Positions 1 to 5,659 of a DNA stretch of 9,250 bases are shown piece by piece. Each line of letters opens with the position of its first letter. Within the stretch, counting starts at the first letter, position 1. The DNA comes from an uncultured Oscillospiraceae bacterium (GTDB lineage: Bacteria > Bacillota > Clostridia > Oscillospirales > Oscillospiraceae): assembly GCA_910579595.1 (NCBI GenBank), contig CAJTVM010000104.1:1-9250 (forward strand), read 5' to 3'. A model generated the notes under the pieces. It saw only the letters and a program-made list of their open reading frames with translations. It had not been told where the DNA came from and did no database searches. The position numbers and the translations under genes were made by a program.

Positions 1-53
1 GTCCAAATTCGTTGTATTGCTATTTGGCTCCTTGTTTATTGACGACGCCATCT

Positions 54-93
54 AAAAAAGAGCCTGCTCCCTAACAGTCGGGGAGCAGGCTCT
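54..93 (-). terminator. Intrinsic terminator ending the left-hand catabolic unit
   Basis: Read on the minus strand there is a perfect 13-bp stem (AGAGCCTGCTCCC at 59-71 pairing with 81-93) with a 9-nt loop, followed at once by a run of Ts (plus-strand A run 54-59). This is a textbook rho-independent terminator. It begins five bases after the stop of the KTR remnant and would end transcription from the FAD oxidoreductase / CoA-transferase / acyl-CoA dehydrogenase unit. Confidence 0.88.
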
Positions 94-97
94 GCGT

Positions 98-272
98 CTA
101 TGCGTCTGGCTCTTTGCTCAAAACCATTTTCATCATGACCACATCGATCCGGGTTTCTCGTCTGCACTTTGGGCAGTACAGCGGGAACCTGACCAGCACA
201 GTGTCCTCATATACCTTGGTTCGGGTTCTTCCACCGCAAATTGGACAGCAGACAAGGCTCCTCGCCGATCAT
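98..272 (-). pseudogene. Cysteine-rich KTR-type small protein, 5' frameshift
   Basis: One minus-strand frame reads LVCCPICGGRTRTKV, then a short linker, then FPLYCPKCRRETRID, and ends in SKEPDA and a TAG stop. The paired CPxC and CPKC motifs, the TRTK stretch and the EPDA tail match the small 'cysteine-rich KTR' proteins (zinc-ribbon-like, often carried by Tn916-type conjugative elements; function unknown). That frame has no start codon: a TGA lies just upstream, with no ATG, GTG or TTG between. An ATG at 272 with GGAGGGG behind it is one base out of frame, so a single-base indel near 257 appears to have broken the gene. After the stop, the same frame reads T-Q-S, which I recall as part of the usual family tail, so the stop may be premature. 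It sits directly behind the acyl-CoA dehydrogenase, its ribosome binding site touching that gene's stop. It could be a sequencing error instead of a real lesion. Confidence 0.7.
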
Positions 273-295
273 AAATATTGATGATGTTCCCCTCC

Positions 296-1438
296 TTATT
301 TCAGCAGATTTCCGGAAATCACCATCTGCTGCACCTGAGAGGTGCCCTCGTAGATGCTGGTGATCCGGGCGTCCCGGTAGAATCGTTCCACCTTGTACTC
401 CTTGATGTAGCCGTACCCGCCATGAATCTGCACCGCTTTGTATGCCACCCGGTTGCACATCTCGGCGGCGTACAGCTTGCACATGGCGCACAGCTTGGAG
501 CTCTCCGGATCCCCCGCGTCCTTGCGCACGGCAGTGGAGTAGATGAGCTGCCGGGCGGCCTCAATCTCGGTGGCCATGTCGGCGATCATGAAGCTGATGG
601 CCTGGAACTTTGCGATGGGCTTGCCGAACTGCTTGCGATCCTTGGCGTATTTCACAGACTCATCCAAGCAGCCTTGGGCAATGCCCAGCGCTTGAGCCGC
701 CATGCCCAGGCGGCCCCCGTCCAGGGTTTTCATGGCGGTGGCAAACCCCTTGTGCAGCGGGCCCAGCAGGTCGGCCTTGTGCACCCGCACGTCCTCCAGG
801 ATGACATCGCTGGTGGGGTAGCCGATGATGCCCATTTTGTGCTCCGGCTTGCCGCAGGACACGCCGGGGAGCTTCATGTCCACAATGAACATGGAGATCC
901 CCTTGGAGCCCTTCTGGGCAGGGTCGGTCTTGGCGTACACGATGGCGTAATCCGCGAAGGGCGCGCCGGAGATAAAGGTCTTGCGCCCGTTGAGGACGAA
1001 GCAGTCCCCATCCTGGGCGGCGGTGGTGAGGGTACCGCCCGCATCGGAACCCGCCCCCGGCTCGGTGAGGGCGAACACGATGATCTTCTCCCCCTTGGCA
1101 CAGGGGGTGAGATATTTCCGCTTCTGCTCCTCGGTGCCGCAGAACATCAGCGGCCCGCCGCCCAAGGAGTTGGAGGTGTTGGCGTAGATGGAAAGCACCG
1201 GGGACACCCGGGCGAACTCCTCCACCATCATGGCGTAGGCCAGGCTGTCGCCGCCGCTCCCGCCGTACTCCACCGGGATCTTCACCCCCATGAAGCCGTA
1301 TTTGGCCATCTTGTCGTGGATGACACGGTCGAACTCGCCCGTCTCCTCAAGACGATCCAGCAGCTCGTCGGTGAACTCTGTCTCGGCGAACTGCCGGTAC
1401 AGCTTGCGCAGCATCCGCTGTTTCTCATTCAATATCAT
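296..1438 (-). CDS. Acyl-CoA dehydrogenase, FAD-dependent
   Basis: This 380-residue protein has the normal length and layout of a short/medium-chain acyl-CoA dehydrogenase: helical N-terminal domain (about 1-115), beta middle domain with the FAD/substrate signature FALTEPGAGSDAGG (122-135), and helical C-terminal domain with QIHGGYGYIKEYKVERFYRD (337-356). The C-terminal YEGTSQ places a glutamate at 364, the catalytic-base position of the short-chain and branched-chain enzymes. It should oxidise an acyl-CoA to the 2-enoyl-CoA, or act as an enoyl-CoA reductase in reductive pathways, normally with electron-transferring flavoprotein. No EtfAB is encoded in this window. The start at 1438 has an AGGAGG seven bases upstream, and this site overlaps the stop of the CoA-transferase only 11 nt away, so the two are probably translationally coupled. 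The acyl substrate cannot be told from sequence alone. Confidence 0.96.
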   Translation of the reverse strand: MILNEKQRMLRKLYRQFAETEFTDELLDRLEETGEFDRVIHDKMAKYGFMGVKIPVEYGGSGGDSLAYAMMVEEFARVSPVLSIYANTSNSLGGGPLMFCGTEEQKRKYLTPCAKGEKIIVFALTEPGAGSDAGGTLTTAAQDGDCFVLNGRKTFISGAPFADYAIVYAKTDPAQKGSKGISMFIVDMKLPGVSCGKPEHKMGIIGYPTSDVILEDVRVHKADLLGPLHKGFATAMKTLDGGRLGMAAQALGIAQGCLDESVKYAKDRKQFGKPIAKFQAISFMIADMATEIEAARQLIYSTAVRKDAGDPESSKLCAMCKLYAAEMCNRVAYKAVQIHGGYGYIKEYKVERFYRDARITSIYEGTSQVQQMVISGNLLK

Positions 1439-1449
1439 ATTGGTTCCTC

Positions 1450-3084
1450 CTATGAGTCTTGTTCCAGGTAAGTGCCCAGCCCGCCCCAGCTTTCCTGGAA
1501 GATGGCGGGATCCATAGTCTTGATTTCCGGGGCGATGGCGGGAACAAAGCCCATGTGGGCCAGGATATCCCGTTCCAGATCCATGCCTGGGGCAATTTCA
1601 ACGAGGGTCATCTTCCCGCCGATGAGCTGGAATACGCACCGCTCCGTGATGTACAGAATGGTCTGGTTTGGGCGGGCATATTTGCCGGAGAAGGTGATCT
1701 GCTCCACCTGCTTGACAAACTTTTTCGCCTTGCCCTCCACCACCACAGTAATCTTCCCGTCCGCCACCTTCAGCTTCGCCTTTGCCATAAATGTGCCGCA
1801 AAACACCACCTTTTTGGCACTTTGGGTGATGTTGATGAAGCCGCCGGGGCCAGTGAGCTTGCTGCCGAACTTGGACACATTCAGGTTGCCCGCCTCATCC
1901 GCCTGGGCCAGCCCCAGCACGGTGATGTCCAACCCACCGCCGTCGATCATGTCAAACATATCGTTGTGGAGCATGATGCATTCCGGGTTATAGCTGCTGC
2001 CGAAGTTGGGCAGGGCTGCGGGTACGCCGCCCACCGCGCCGGTCTCGGCGGTAAGGGTGATGGCCCCGGTATAGCCTTCCTCTGCCACGATGGAGGCCAC
2101 ATCCGCTGGGATGCCCACGCCCAGGTTGGCCACGCTGCCCGCCTCCAGCTCCATGGCGCACCGGCGGCATAGCACCTTCCGATCCCCCAAGGGCAGCCGG
2201 GGAAGCGCCCCCACCGGCTTTTTCACCTGGCCGGAGAAGGCGGGCTCGAAGTACACGCCCTCAGCTTGCCAGCAGGCCATGGGGTCGGTGGCCTGGACCA
2301 CATAGTCCACTAAAATGCCGGGGATTTTCACATCCTTGGGGTTCATCACGCCGCTTTTGGTGGTGTACTCCACCTGGACGATTACAATGCCGCCGCTGTT
2401 CTTTGCTGCCATGGCCACCGCCAGCCCCTCGTTGAGGACGCTCTCGTGTTCAAAGGTGATGTTGCCGCTCTCATCGGCGGTGGTGCCCCGGAGCAGGGCC
2501 ACATGGACGGGAAAGCTCTTGTAGAACAGGTATTCCTCCCCCTGGAACTCCACCAGCTCCACCAGCTCGTCGGTGGTAGCGGCGTTCATCTTGCCCCCCT
2601 CGATCCGGGGGTCTACAAAAGTGCCCAGCCCCACCTTGGTCAACAGGCCGGACCGCCCGGCGGCGATCTCCCGCCACAGGTTGACGATGACCCCCTGGGG
2701 CAGACAGTGGCACTGAATCTTGTTCTGCCGCACCAGATCATTGAGTGCAAAGGCGGATCCGATGTGGGCAGCGGACCAGCGGGTAACCAGTCCCGGCCCT
2801 GCCTCGCCGAACCGGGTAACTCCCCGGGCGCCATGGGCCTGGTCGGGGCCGCCCTCCCGGGGAGTGCGCTCCCAGCCCACAAAGCCGTTGCCGTAGCCCC
2901 AGTCTCCCATGGCGCTGCCCTGCTTCAGGTTCAGATCACAGGGATGGCCCGTTTCCTTAAAGCTGTCCCGGATAGCGCAGGCCACCTCCTCCGGCCAGCC
3001 CGACAGCCCCATCCCTGCGAGGCCCACTGTGGCCCCATCCGGGATTAGTTCCGCCGCCTCTTGGGCTGTGATGAATTTTGCCAT
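1450..3084 (-). CDS. Two-domain family I CoA-transferase (acetate/propionate CoA-transferase type)
   Basis: This 544-residue protein fuses the alpha and beta domains of a family I CoA-transferase, as in YdiF and clostridial propionate CoA-transferase. The N-terminal half carries LPQGVIVNLWREIAAG (128-143) and KVGLGTFVDPR (150-160). The C-terminal half carries NLGVGIPADVA (320-330) and LTAETGAVGGVPA (344-356), where Glu347 is at the position of the catalytic glutamate that forms the enzyme-CoA thioester. The family moves CoA from acetyl-CoA or another acyl-CoA to a free carboxylate, so this is the likely activation step for the acid handled by the cluster. The start at 3084 follows GGAGGAGG with good spacing. 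It lies between a strong hairpin (3111-3143) upstream and the acyl-CoA dehydrogenase 11 nt downstream. The assigned substrate pair is unknown. Confidence 0.95.
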   Translation of the reverse strand: MAKFITAQEAAELIPDGATVGLAGMGLSGWPEEVACAIRDSFKETGHPCDLNLKQGSAMGDWGYGNGFVGWERTPREGGPDQAHGARGVTRFGEAGPGLVTRWSAAHIGSAFALNDLVRQNKIQCHCLPQGVIVNLWREIAAGRSGLLTKVGLGTFVDPRIEGGKMNAATTDELVELVEFQGEEYLFYKSFPVHVALLRGTTADESGNITFEHESVLNEGLAVAMAAKNSGGIVIVQVEYTTKSGVMNPKDVKIPGILVDYVVQATDPMACWQAEGVYFEPAFSGQVKKPVGALPRLPLGDRKVLCRRCAMELEAGSVANLGVGIPADVASIVAEEGYTGAITLTAETGAVGGVPAALPNFGSSYNPECIMLHNDMFDMIDGGGLDITVLGLAQADEAGNLNVSKFGSKLTGPGGFINITQSAKKVVFCGTFMAKAKLKVADGKITVVVEGKAKKFVKQVEQITFSGKYARPNQTILYITERCVFQLIGGKMTLVEIAPGMDLERDILAHMGFVPAIAPEIKTMDPAIFQESWGGLGTYLEQDS

Positions 3085-3110
3085 TTTGCTTCCTCCTCCA
3101 TGTTTACAAA

Positions 3111-3143
3111 GCGGGCGGACAAGGCGTAGCCTTGTCCGCCCGC
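3111..3143 (-). repeat. Perfect 15-bp inverted repeat upstream of the CoA-transferase
   Basis: GCGGGCGGACAAGGC at 3111-3125 pairs perfectly with 3129-3143 across a 3-nt loop. In the minus-strand transcript this very stable hairpin ends 26 nt before the CoA-transferase start. Only TTTG follows it, so it is a poor terminator by the usual U-tract rule. It may instead be a partial attenuator, an RNA-stability or processing element, or one copy of a dispersed palindromic repeat. Confidence 0.75.
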
Positions 3144-3166
3144 CCTACTCTGTCCGAGCTTTCTAA

Positions 3167-3310
3167 TCAATGTTCGCACCGCCCGCAGCCATCACAGGGC
3201 AGCCCCCGCTTGCAGGCGGGCAAATTCAGCAGACGCACATAAAATTCCAACGGGAGATCCGTCTGGCTGTGTTTCCGCTCCTGCGTCTGCTCCTCGTCCC
3301 GCCGCTCCAT
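3167..3310 (-). CDS. Possible small four-cysteine protein (47 aa)
   Basis: An ATG at 3310, eight bases after the stop of the FAD oxidoreductase, opens a 47-residue frame. It has a charged N-terminus (MERRDEEQTQERKHSQ), a middle part LEFYVRLLNLPACKRG, and the ending LPCDGCGRCEH. Cysteines at 33, 39, 42 and 45 plus the final histidine form a compact C-x5-C-x2-C-x2-C-x-H cluster that could bind iron-sulfur or zinc. The biased, motif-like C-terminus and the tight spacing behind an oxidoreductase argue for a real gene, perhaps an electron carrier or accessory factor. I do not recognise a named family. Against it: no clear ribosome binding site (it would rely on coupling), and the same frame stays open by chance far into the oxidoreductase, as GC-rich DNA often does. 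Confidence 0.5.
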   Translation of the reverse strand: MERRDEEQTQERKHSQTDLPLEFYVRLLNLPACKRGLPCDGCGRCEH

Positions 3311-3318
3311 CGGGACGG

Positions 3319-4809
3319 TCAGTGCTGGCGGTAGGCGTCCAGGGAGTCCCCTTGGGCAGCTTGCCTGGCCAGATTGGTGTACAGGCCGTACTGGTGTTCC
3401 TCGCACAGTGCGGTGTAAGACGGGTCGGTGTGTTCGTTCCGAGGCAGGGGCACGTCCTGCTCCCCAGCCAGGATGTCCTGTACCTTTTTGATGTTCACAT
3501 TCCGTACGGTGGCGCCGTCCGCCACCGCCACCGCGGCGGCCACGCCGGCGGCCTGGCCGGTGCCCACACACTGGGGGATCAGGTTCAGCCAGTCGATGGC
3601 CACATTGTCCGCCGACAGGTGGCGGCCGGGGCACAGCAGGCCCTCCACCTTCTGGGGCAGGATCGCCCGGTAGGGGATTTCCACCGGCCCGCAATCGTTG
3701 ATCTGGCAGATGGTGGAGTGCCAGGCGATCACGTCCTCGTGCTGCCTGGCGAAGGCAAAATCGTTGGCGCTCATGACATACTCGCCCTTGAGCCGGCAGG
3801 AACAGCGGTAGCCCAGCTGGGGGGCGATGTCGTAGAGGTAGGCATTGCGGAAAGCCACGGGCACCGCTTCCTTTAAGTAGGCCAGTACCTCCCGGATGGT
3901 GTCCCGAGTGCCGATCTCAGTTTTCGTCTGATCGGCCACGGTAGCGCAATCCATATCCGGGTGCCAGTTGTTCATCCAGCACATATCGTTCTGGTTGGTT
4001 GGCAGAGGTAGGCACCGGAAGCCCGCAATTTTGCTCAAACGCTCTCGCAGGGCCCCCGCCGCCTTGGGGCTGCGGCGCTTCCATGCCTCGAACTGATCCC
4101 AGTCGATACCCGCGATGCGCCACACCAGGGCGGTGGTAGAGGAGCGACACTCCCCGTCCGCCAGAGAGCAGTAGGGCGCCCCGGTCTGCCGGAAGATGTC
4201 TCCGTCGCCGGTGGCATCGATGACTACCTTGGCCATGACGGCCTTGCGGCCCTCCTTGGACTCGAAAGCCACACCCTTGATGGTATTGCCCTCCATGATG
4301 GGCCGGGCCCCCCAGGAGTGATACATCACCCGGATGGAATCCTTGTGCTCCAGCAGCATTTTGTCCATCTCGATCTTAAGCTGGTTGGGCTCGTAGTACA
4401 CCGCCCGCACCAGGCAGGAGGGCTTGGCCCCCTCGAAGCCCCCCCGGCTCACGCAGTCGTGGATGGACTGCCAGGCGTCGATCAACACCGGATCCTGGCT
4501 GCCGATATCTTTCAGGGAGGGGCCGCGCACCGCGCCGGGGATGGGCTCCAGCCGGGTAAACCACTCCTCCTGGAGGCCCCGGACAAAGGACTTGTCGTAC
4601 CAGCTCAGGTTGGGCACCATAATGACATAGCCCCCGGTGACATCGCCGCCGGAGTATCCGTACCGCTCCATCAGCACGATGTTTTTGCAGCCCGCCCGGG
4701 CGGCGGCGATGGCAGCTGAATGGCCCGCCGCGCCGCTGCCCACCACCAGCACGTCGCAACTGTCGTAAATTTCAATGGGCTGAACGAGCTCCGTATAGGT
4801 TTCTTTCAT
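3319..4809 (-). CDS. FAD-dependent oxidoreductase (FAD_oxidored family)
   Basis: With the start used here the protein has 496 residues. An N-terminal Rossmann fold reads CDVLVVGSGAAGHSAAIAAA (18-37), with GxGxxG at 24-29 and an acidic residue Glu48 in LMER for the FAD ribose. VVIDATGDGD (195-204) is the second dinucleotide-binding strand. The C-terminal GLLCPGRHLSADN (390-402) and QCVGTGQAAGVAAAVAV (413-429) close the FAD site, as in the FAD_oxidored (PF12831) family. No signal peptide or membrane segment is seen, so it should act in the cytosol. Such proteins oxidise or reduce small organic substrates, but the family does not reveal which. I chose the ATG at 4809 over one ten codons upstream (4839) because GAAAGGGG sits at correct spacing before 4809. 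It is first in its unit, with its own promoter at 4869-4897 and AT-rich repeats behind it. Confidence 0.93.
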   Translation of the reverse strand: MKETYTELVQPIEIYDSCDVLVVGSGAAGHSAAIAAARAGCKNIVLMERYGYSGGDVTGGYVIMVPNLSWYDKSFVRGLQEEWFTRLEPIPGAVRGPSLKDIGSQDPVLIDAWQSIHDCVSRGGFEGAKPSCLVRAVYYEPNQLKIEMDKMLLEHKDSIRVMYHSWGARPIMEGNTIKGVAFESKEGRKAVMAKVVIDATGDGDIFRQTGAPYCSLADGECRSSTTALVWRIAGIDWDQFEAWKRRSPKAAGALRERLSKIAGFRCLPLPTNQNDMCWMNNWHPDMDCATVADQTKTEIGTRDTIREVLAYLKEAVPVAFRNAYLYDIAPQLGYRCSCRLKGEYVMSANDFAFARQHEDVIAWHSTICQINDCGPVEIPYRAILPQKVEGLLCPGRHLSADNVAIDWLNLIPQCVGTGQAAGVAAAVAVADGATVRNVNIKKVQDILAGEQDVPLPRNEHTDPSYTALCEEHQYGLYTNLARQAAQGDSLDAYRQH

Positions 4810-4843
4810 GTTGTAAATACCCCTTTCTTTTAATCTCAATATG

Positions 4844-4866
4844 AATTATAAAATTTTTTACTATCA
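4844..4866 (-). promoter_or_regulatory. AT-rich element shared with the MBL-gene promoter
   Basis: On the plus strand this stretch reads AATTATA, ten A/T bases, then CTATCA. The 11-mer TTTTACTATCA (4856-4866) and the leading AATTATAAA both recur before the MBL hydrolase gene (8064-8093), in the same order and orientation. Here it overlaps the expected transcription start, just below the -10 box, a typical place for a repressor site. AT-richness makes chance similarity possible. Confidence 0.35.
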
Positions 4867-4868
4867 GA

Positions 4869-4897
4869 ATCATACACGAGCAGGACAAAAAATACAA
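4869..4897 (-). promoter_or_regulatory. SigA-type promoter of the FAD oxidoreductase unit
   Basis: On the minus strand TTGTAT (4897-4892) and TATGAT (4874-4869) are separated by exactly 17 bp, followed by a roughly 60-nt leader to the ATG at 4809. Both boxes are close to the TTGACA/TATAAT consensus and lie in the AT-rich gap between the regulator and the oxidoreductase. Confidence 0.72.
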
Positions 4898-4936
4898 GTG
4901 ATTTTTCGTGATTTTTTAAACATCTCTATTTATCAC
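4898..4936. repeat. Repeated GTGAT / ATCAC half-sites abutting the -35 box
   Basis: GTGATTTTT occurs at 4898-4906 and again, as GTGATTTTTT, at 4908-4917, a 10-bp period equal to one helical turn. The first copy touches the -35 hexamer. An inverted half-site ATCAC lies at 4932-4936. This is a plausible activator site, but no known factor is recognised. Confidence 0.4.
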
Positions 4937-4970
4937 AAAAATGATTATACCTTTTTGGATGATATGCTTA

Positions 4971-5004
4971 AAGGGGACGCATGGCTTGTGCCATGCGTCC
5001 CCTT
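4971..5004 (-). terminator. Hairpin terminator of the MarR gene
   Basis: A perfect 15-bp stem (AAGGGGACGCATGGC at 4971-4985 with 4990-5004) and a 4-nt loop lie 4 nt past the regulator's stop. Only a short TTT follows on the minus strand, so termination may be incomplete, but position and stability fit a gene-end hairpin. Confidence 0.75.
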
Positions 5005-5008
5005 AACC

Positions 5009-5500
5009 TTATTCCACTGTCCGCTCGGTCAATACATCGTTGAGGGCCGCTACTTTGGCCTCATACATCCGCTGTTCCAGGCGGTGATATTCCTCCAGGT
5101 CAGCATCCCCCATATAGGACTGGATGCGTTCCCCATAGGCTTGCTCCGTCAGAATCAACTGCTTCGCCAGCTCCTGCCCTGGCGGGAGCAGCTTCACCCG
5201 CAGCCGCCGCCGATCCGTCGGGTCGGCCAACCGCTGGAGCAGCCCCTTCTTCTCAAGACCGTCCAGAATGCTGGTCATACTTTGACGGAGGATCATCAGC
5301 TCATCAGCTACCTCCGAGGGTGCGGCCCCCTCCTCGTTGAGCGTCAGGTATACCATCGTCCGGTAAACCGGGAAGTTTACGCCAAAAGGCGCAAACAACT
5401 GTTCATGGCGCTTGTCTGCCTCCAGCATATGGCTGTGGCTGATTTCCCTGGCCCTGATGCGTTCCCGCTGTTCCTCGCTCAGCCAATTTTGATCGTCCAT
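5009..5500 (-). CDS. MarR-family transcriptional regulator
   Basis: The 163-residue protein shows the MarR winged-helix plan. Dimerisation helices flank an HTH around 60-90 (SEVADELMILRQSMTSILDG and LEKKGLLQR), followed by the wing LADPTDRRRLRVKLLPPG (91-108) with its conserved Asp-Arg pair. A long C-terminal helix completes the fold. Members usually bind a palindromic operator as dimers and release it on binding a phenolic or other small acid. I took the ATG at 5500, not the frame's first ATG at 5611: the longer version would begin inside the upstream terminator hairpin and run through a strong promoter, while GGGGGCGGGA precedes 5500. It lies between the permease and the oxidoreductase on the same strand, and is the natural candidate to control both units. 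Confidence 0.93.
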   Translation of the reverse strand: MDDQNWLSEEQRERIRAREISHSHMLEADKRHEQLFAPFGVNFPVYRTMVYLTLNEEGAAPSEVADELMILRQSMTSILDGLEKKGLLQRLADPTDRRRLRVKLLPPGQELAKQLILTEQAYGERIQSYMGDADLEEYHRLEQRMYEAKVAALNDVLTERTVE

Positions 5501-5530
5501 TGTCCCGCCCCCGCTTCCATTTGATGTCTC

Positions 5531-5559
5531 ATTATACCCCACGATAATCAAAAATGCAA
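5531..5559 (-). promoter_or_regulatory. SigA-type promoter of the MarR gene
   Basis: On the minus strand TTGCAT (5559-5554) and a perfect TATAAT (5536-5531) are separated by 17 bp. The -10 box lies about 30 nt before the chosen ATG at 5500, giving a short leader. This supports the short start. Confidence 0.78.
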
Positions 5560-5564
5560 TTATC
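5543..5564. promoter_or_regulatory. Possible MarR autoregulatory operator
   Basis: GATAAT (5543-5548) and its inverse ATTATC (5559-5564) flank ten bases and straddle the -35 box and spacer of the MarR promoter. A 16-bp centre-to-centre inverted repeat over a promoter is what a MarR dimer would need to repress its own gene. A single GATAATC also occurs before the MBL gene at 8028-8034. The arms are short, so this is tentative. Confidence 0.4.
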
Positions 5565-5610
5565 AATCCTACTCTTTGGACTGCGTGGGCCGTATTCCCT
5601 AAACTCAGCA

Positions 5611-5644
5611 CAAAGGAGACGGGCCCCGCCGCCCGTCTCCTTTG
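5611..5644 (-). terminator. Hairpin terminator of the MBL-permease unit
   Basis: A 14-bp stem (CAAAGGAGACGGGC at 5611-5624 with 5631-5644) and a 6-nt loop follow the permease stop by 15 nt. The T-tract on the minus strand is short and already part of the stem. It separates the permease from the MarR promoter. Confidence 0.75.
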
Positions 5645-5659
5645 TCGGTGTATGAATTA

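Noticed and set aside
1..53. CCAAAT...ATTTGG inverted repeat (3-8 with 23-28) near the window start
   Set aside because: Six-base arms with a 14-nt gap are weak, no gene end lies nearby, and the sequence is too close to the edge to interpret.
278..1471. Long plus-strand open frame of 397 codons opposite the acyl-CoA dehydrogenase
   Set aside because: The translation is low-complexity His/Gly/Leu/Val-rich without any family motif. It is the antisense of a gene with clear catalytic motifs, and frames of this kind are expected in GC-rich coding DNA.
1459..3048. Plus-strand open frames opposite the CoA-transferase
   Set aside because: They lie fully antisense to a well-supported gene and show no motif.
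3311..3694. Upstream extension of the small Cys-rich frame into the FAD oxidoreductase
   Set aside because: The extension is Pro/Arg/Gly-rich shadow sequence of the oxidoreductase. Only the part from the ATG at 3310 lies outside that gene and looks protein-like.
4841..5524. Plus-strand open frame of 227 codons across the MarR gene and the AT-rich gap
   Set aside because: It runs through two promoters' DNA and a terminator hairpin, and its product has no family resemblance.
5501..5611. Longer N-terminus for the MarR regulator
   Set aside because: It would start in the terminator stem of the preceding unit and translate through a TATAAT promoter, and the extra residues are not MarR-like.
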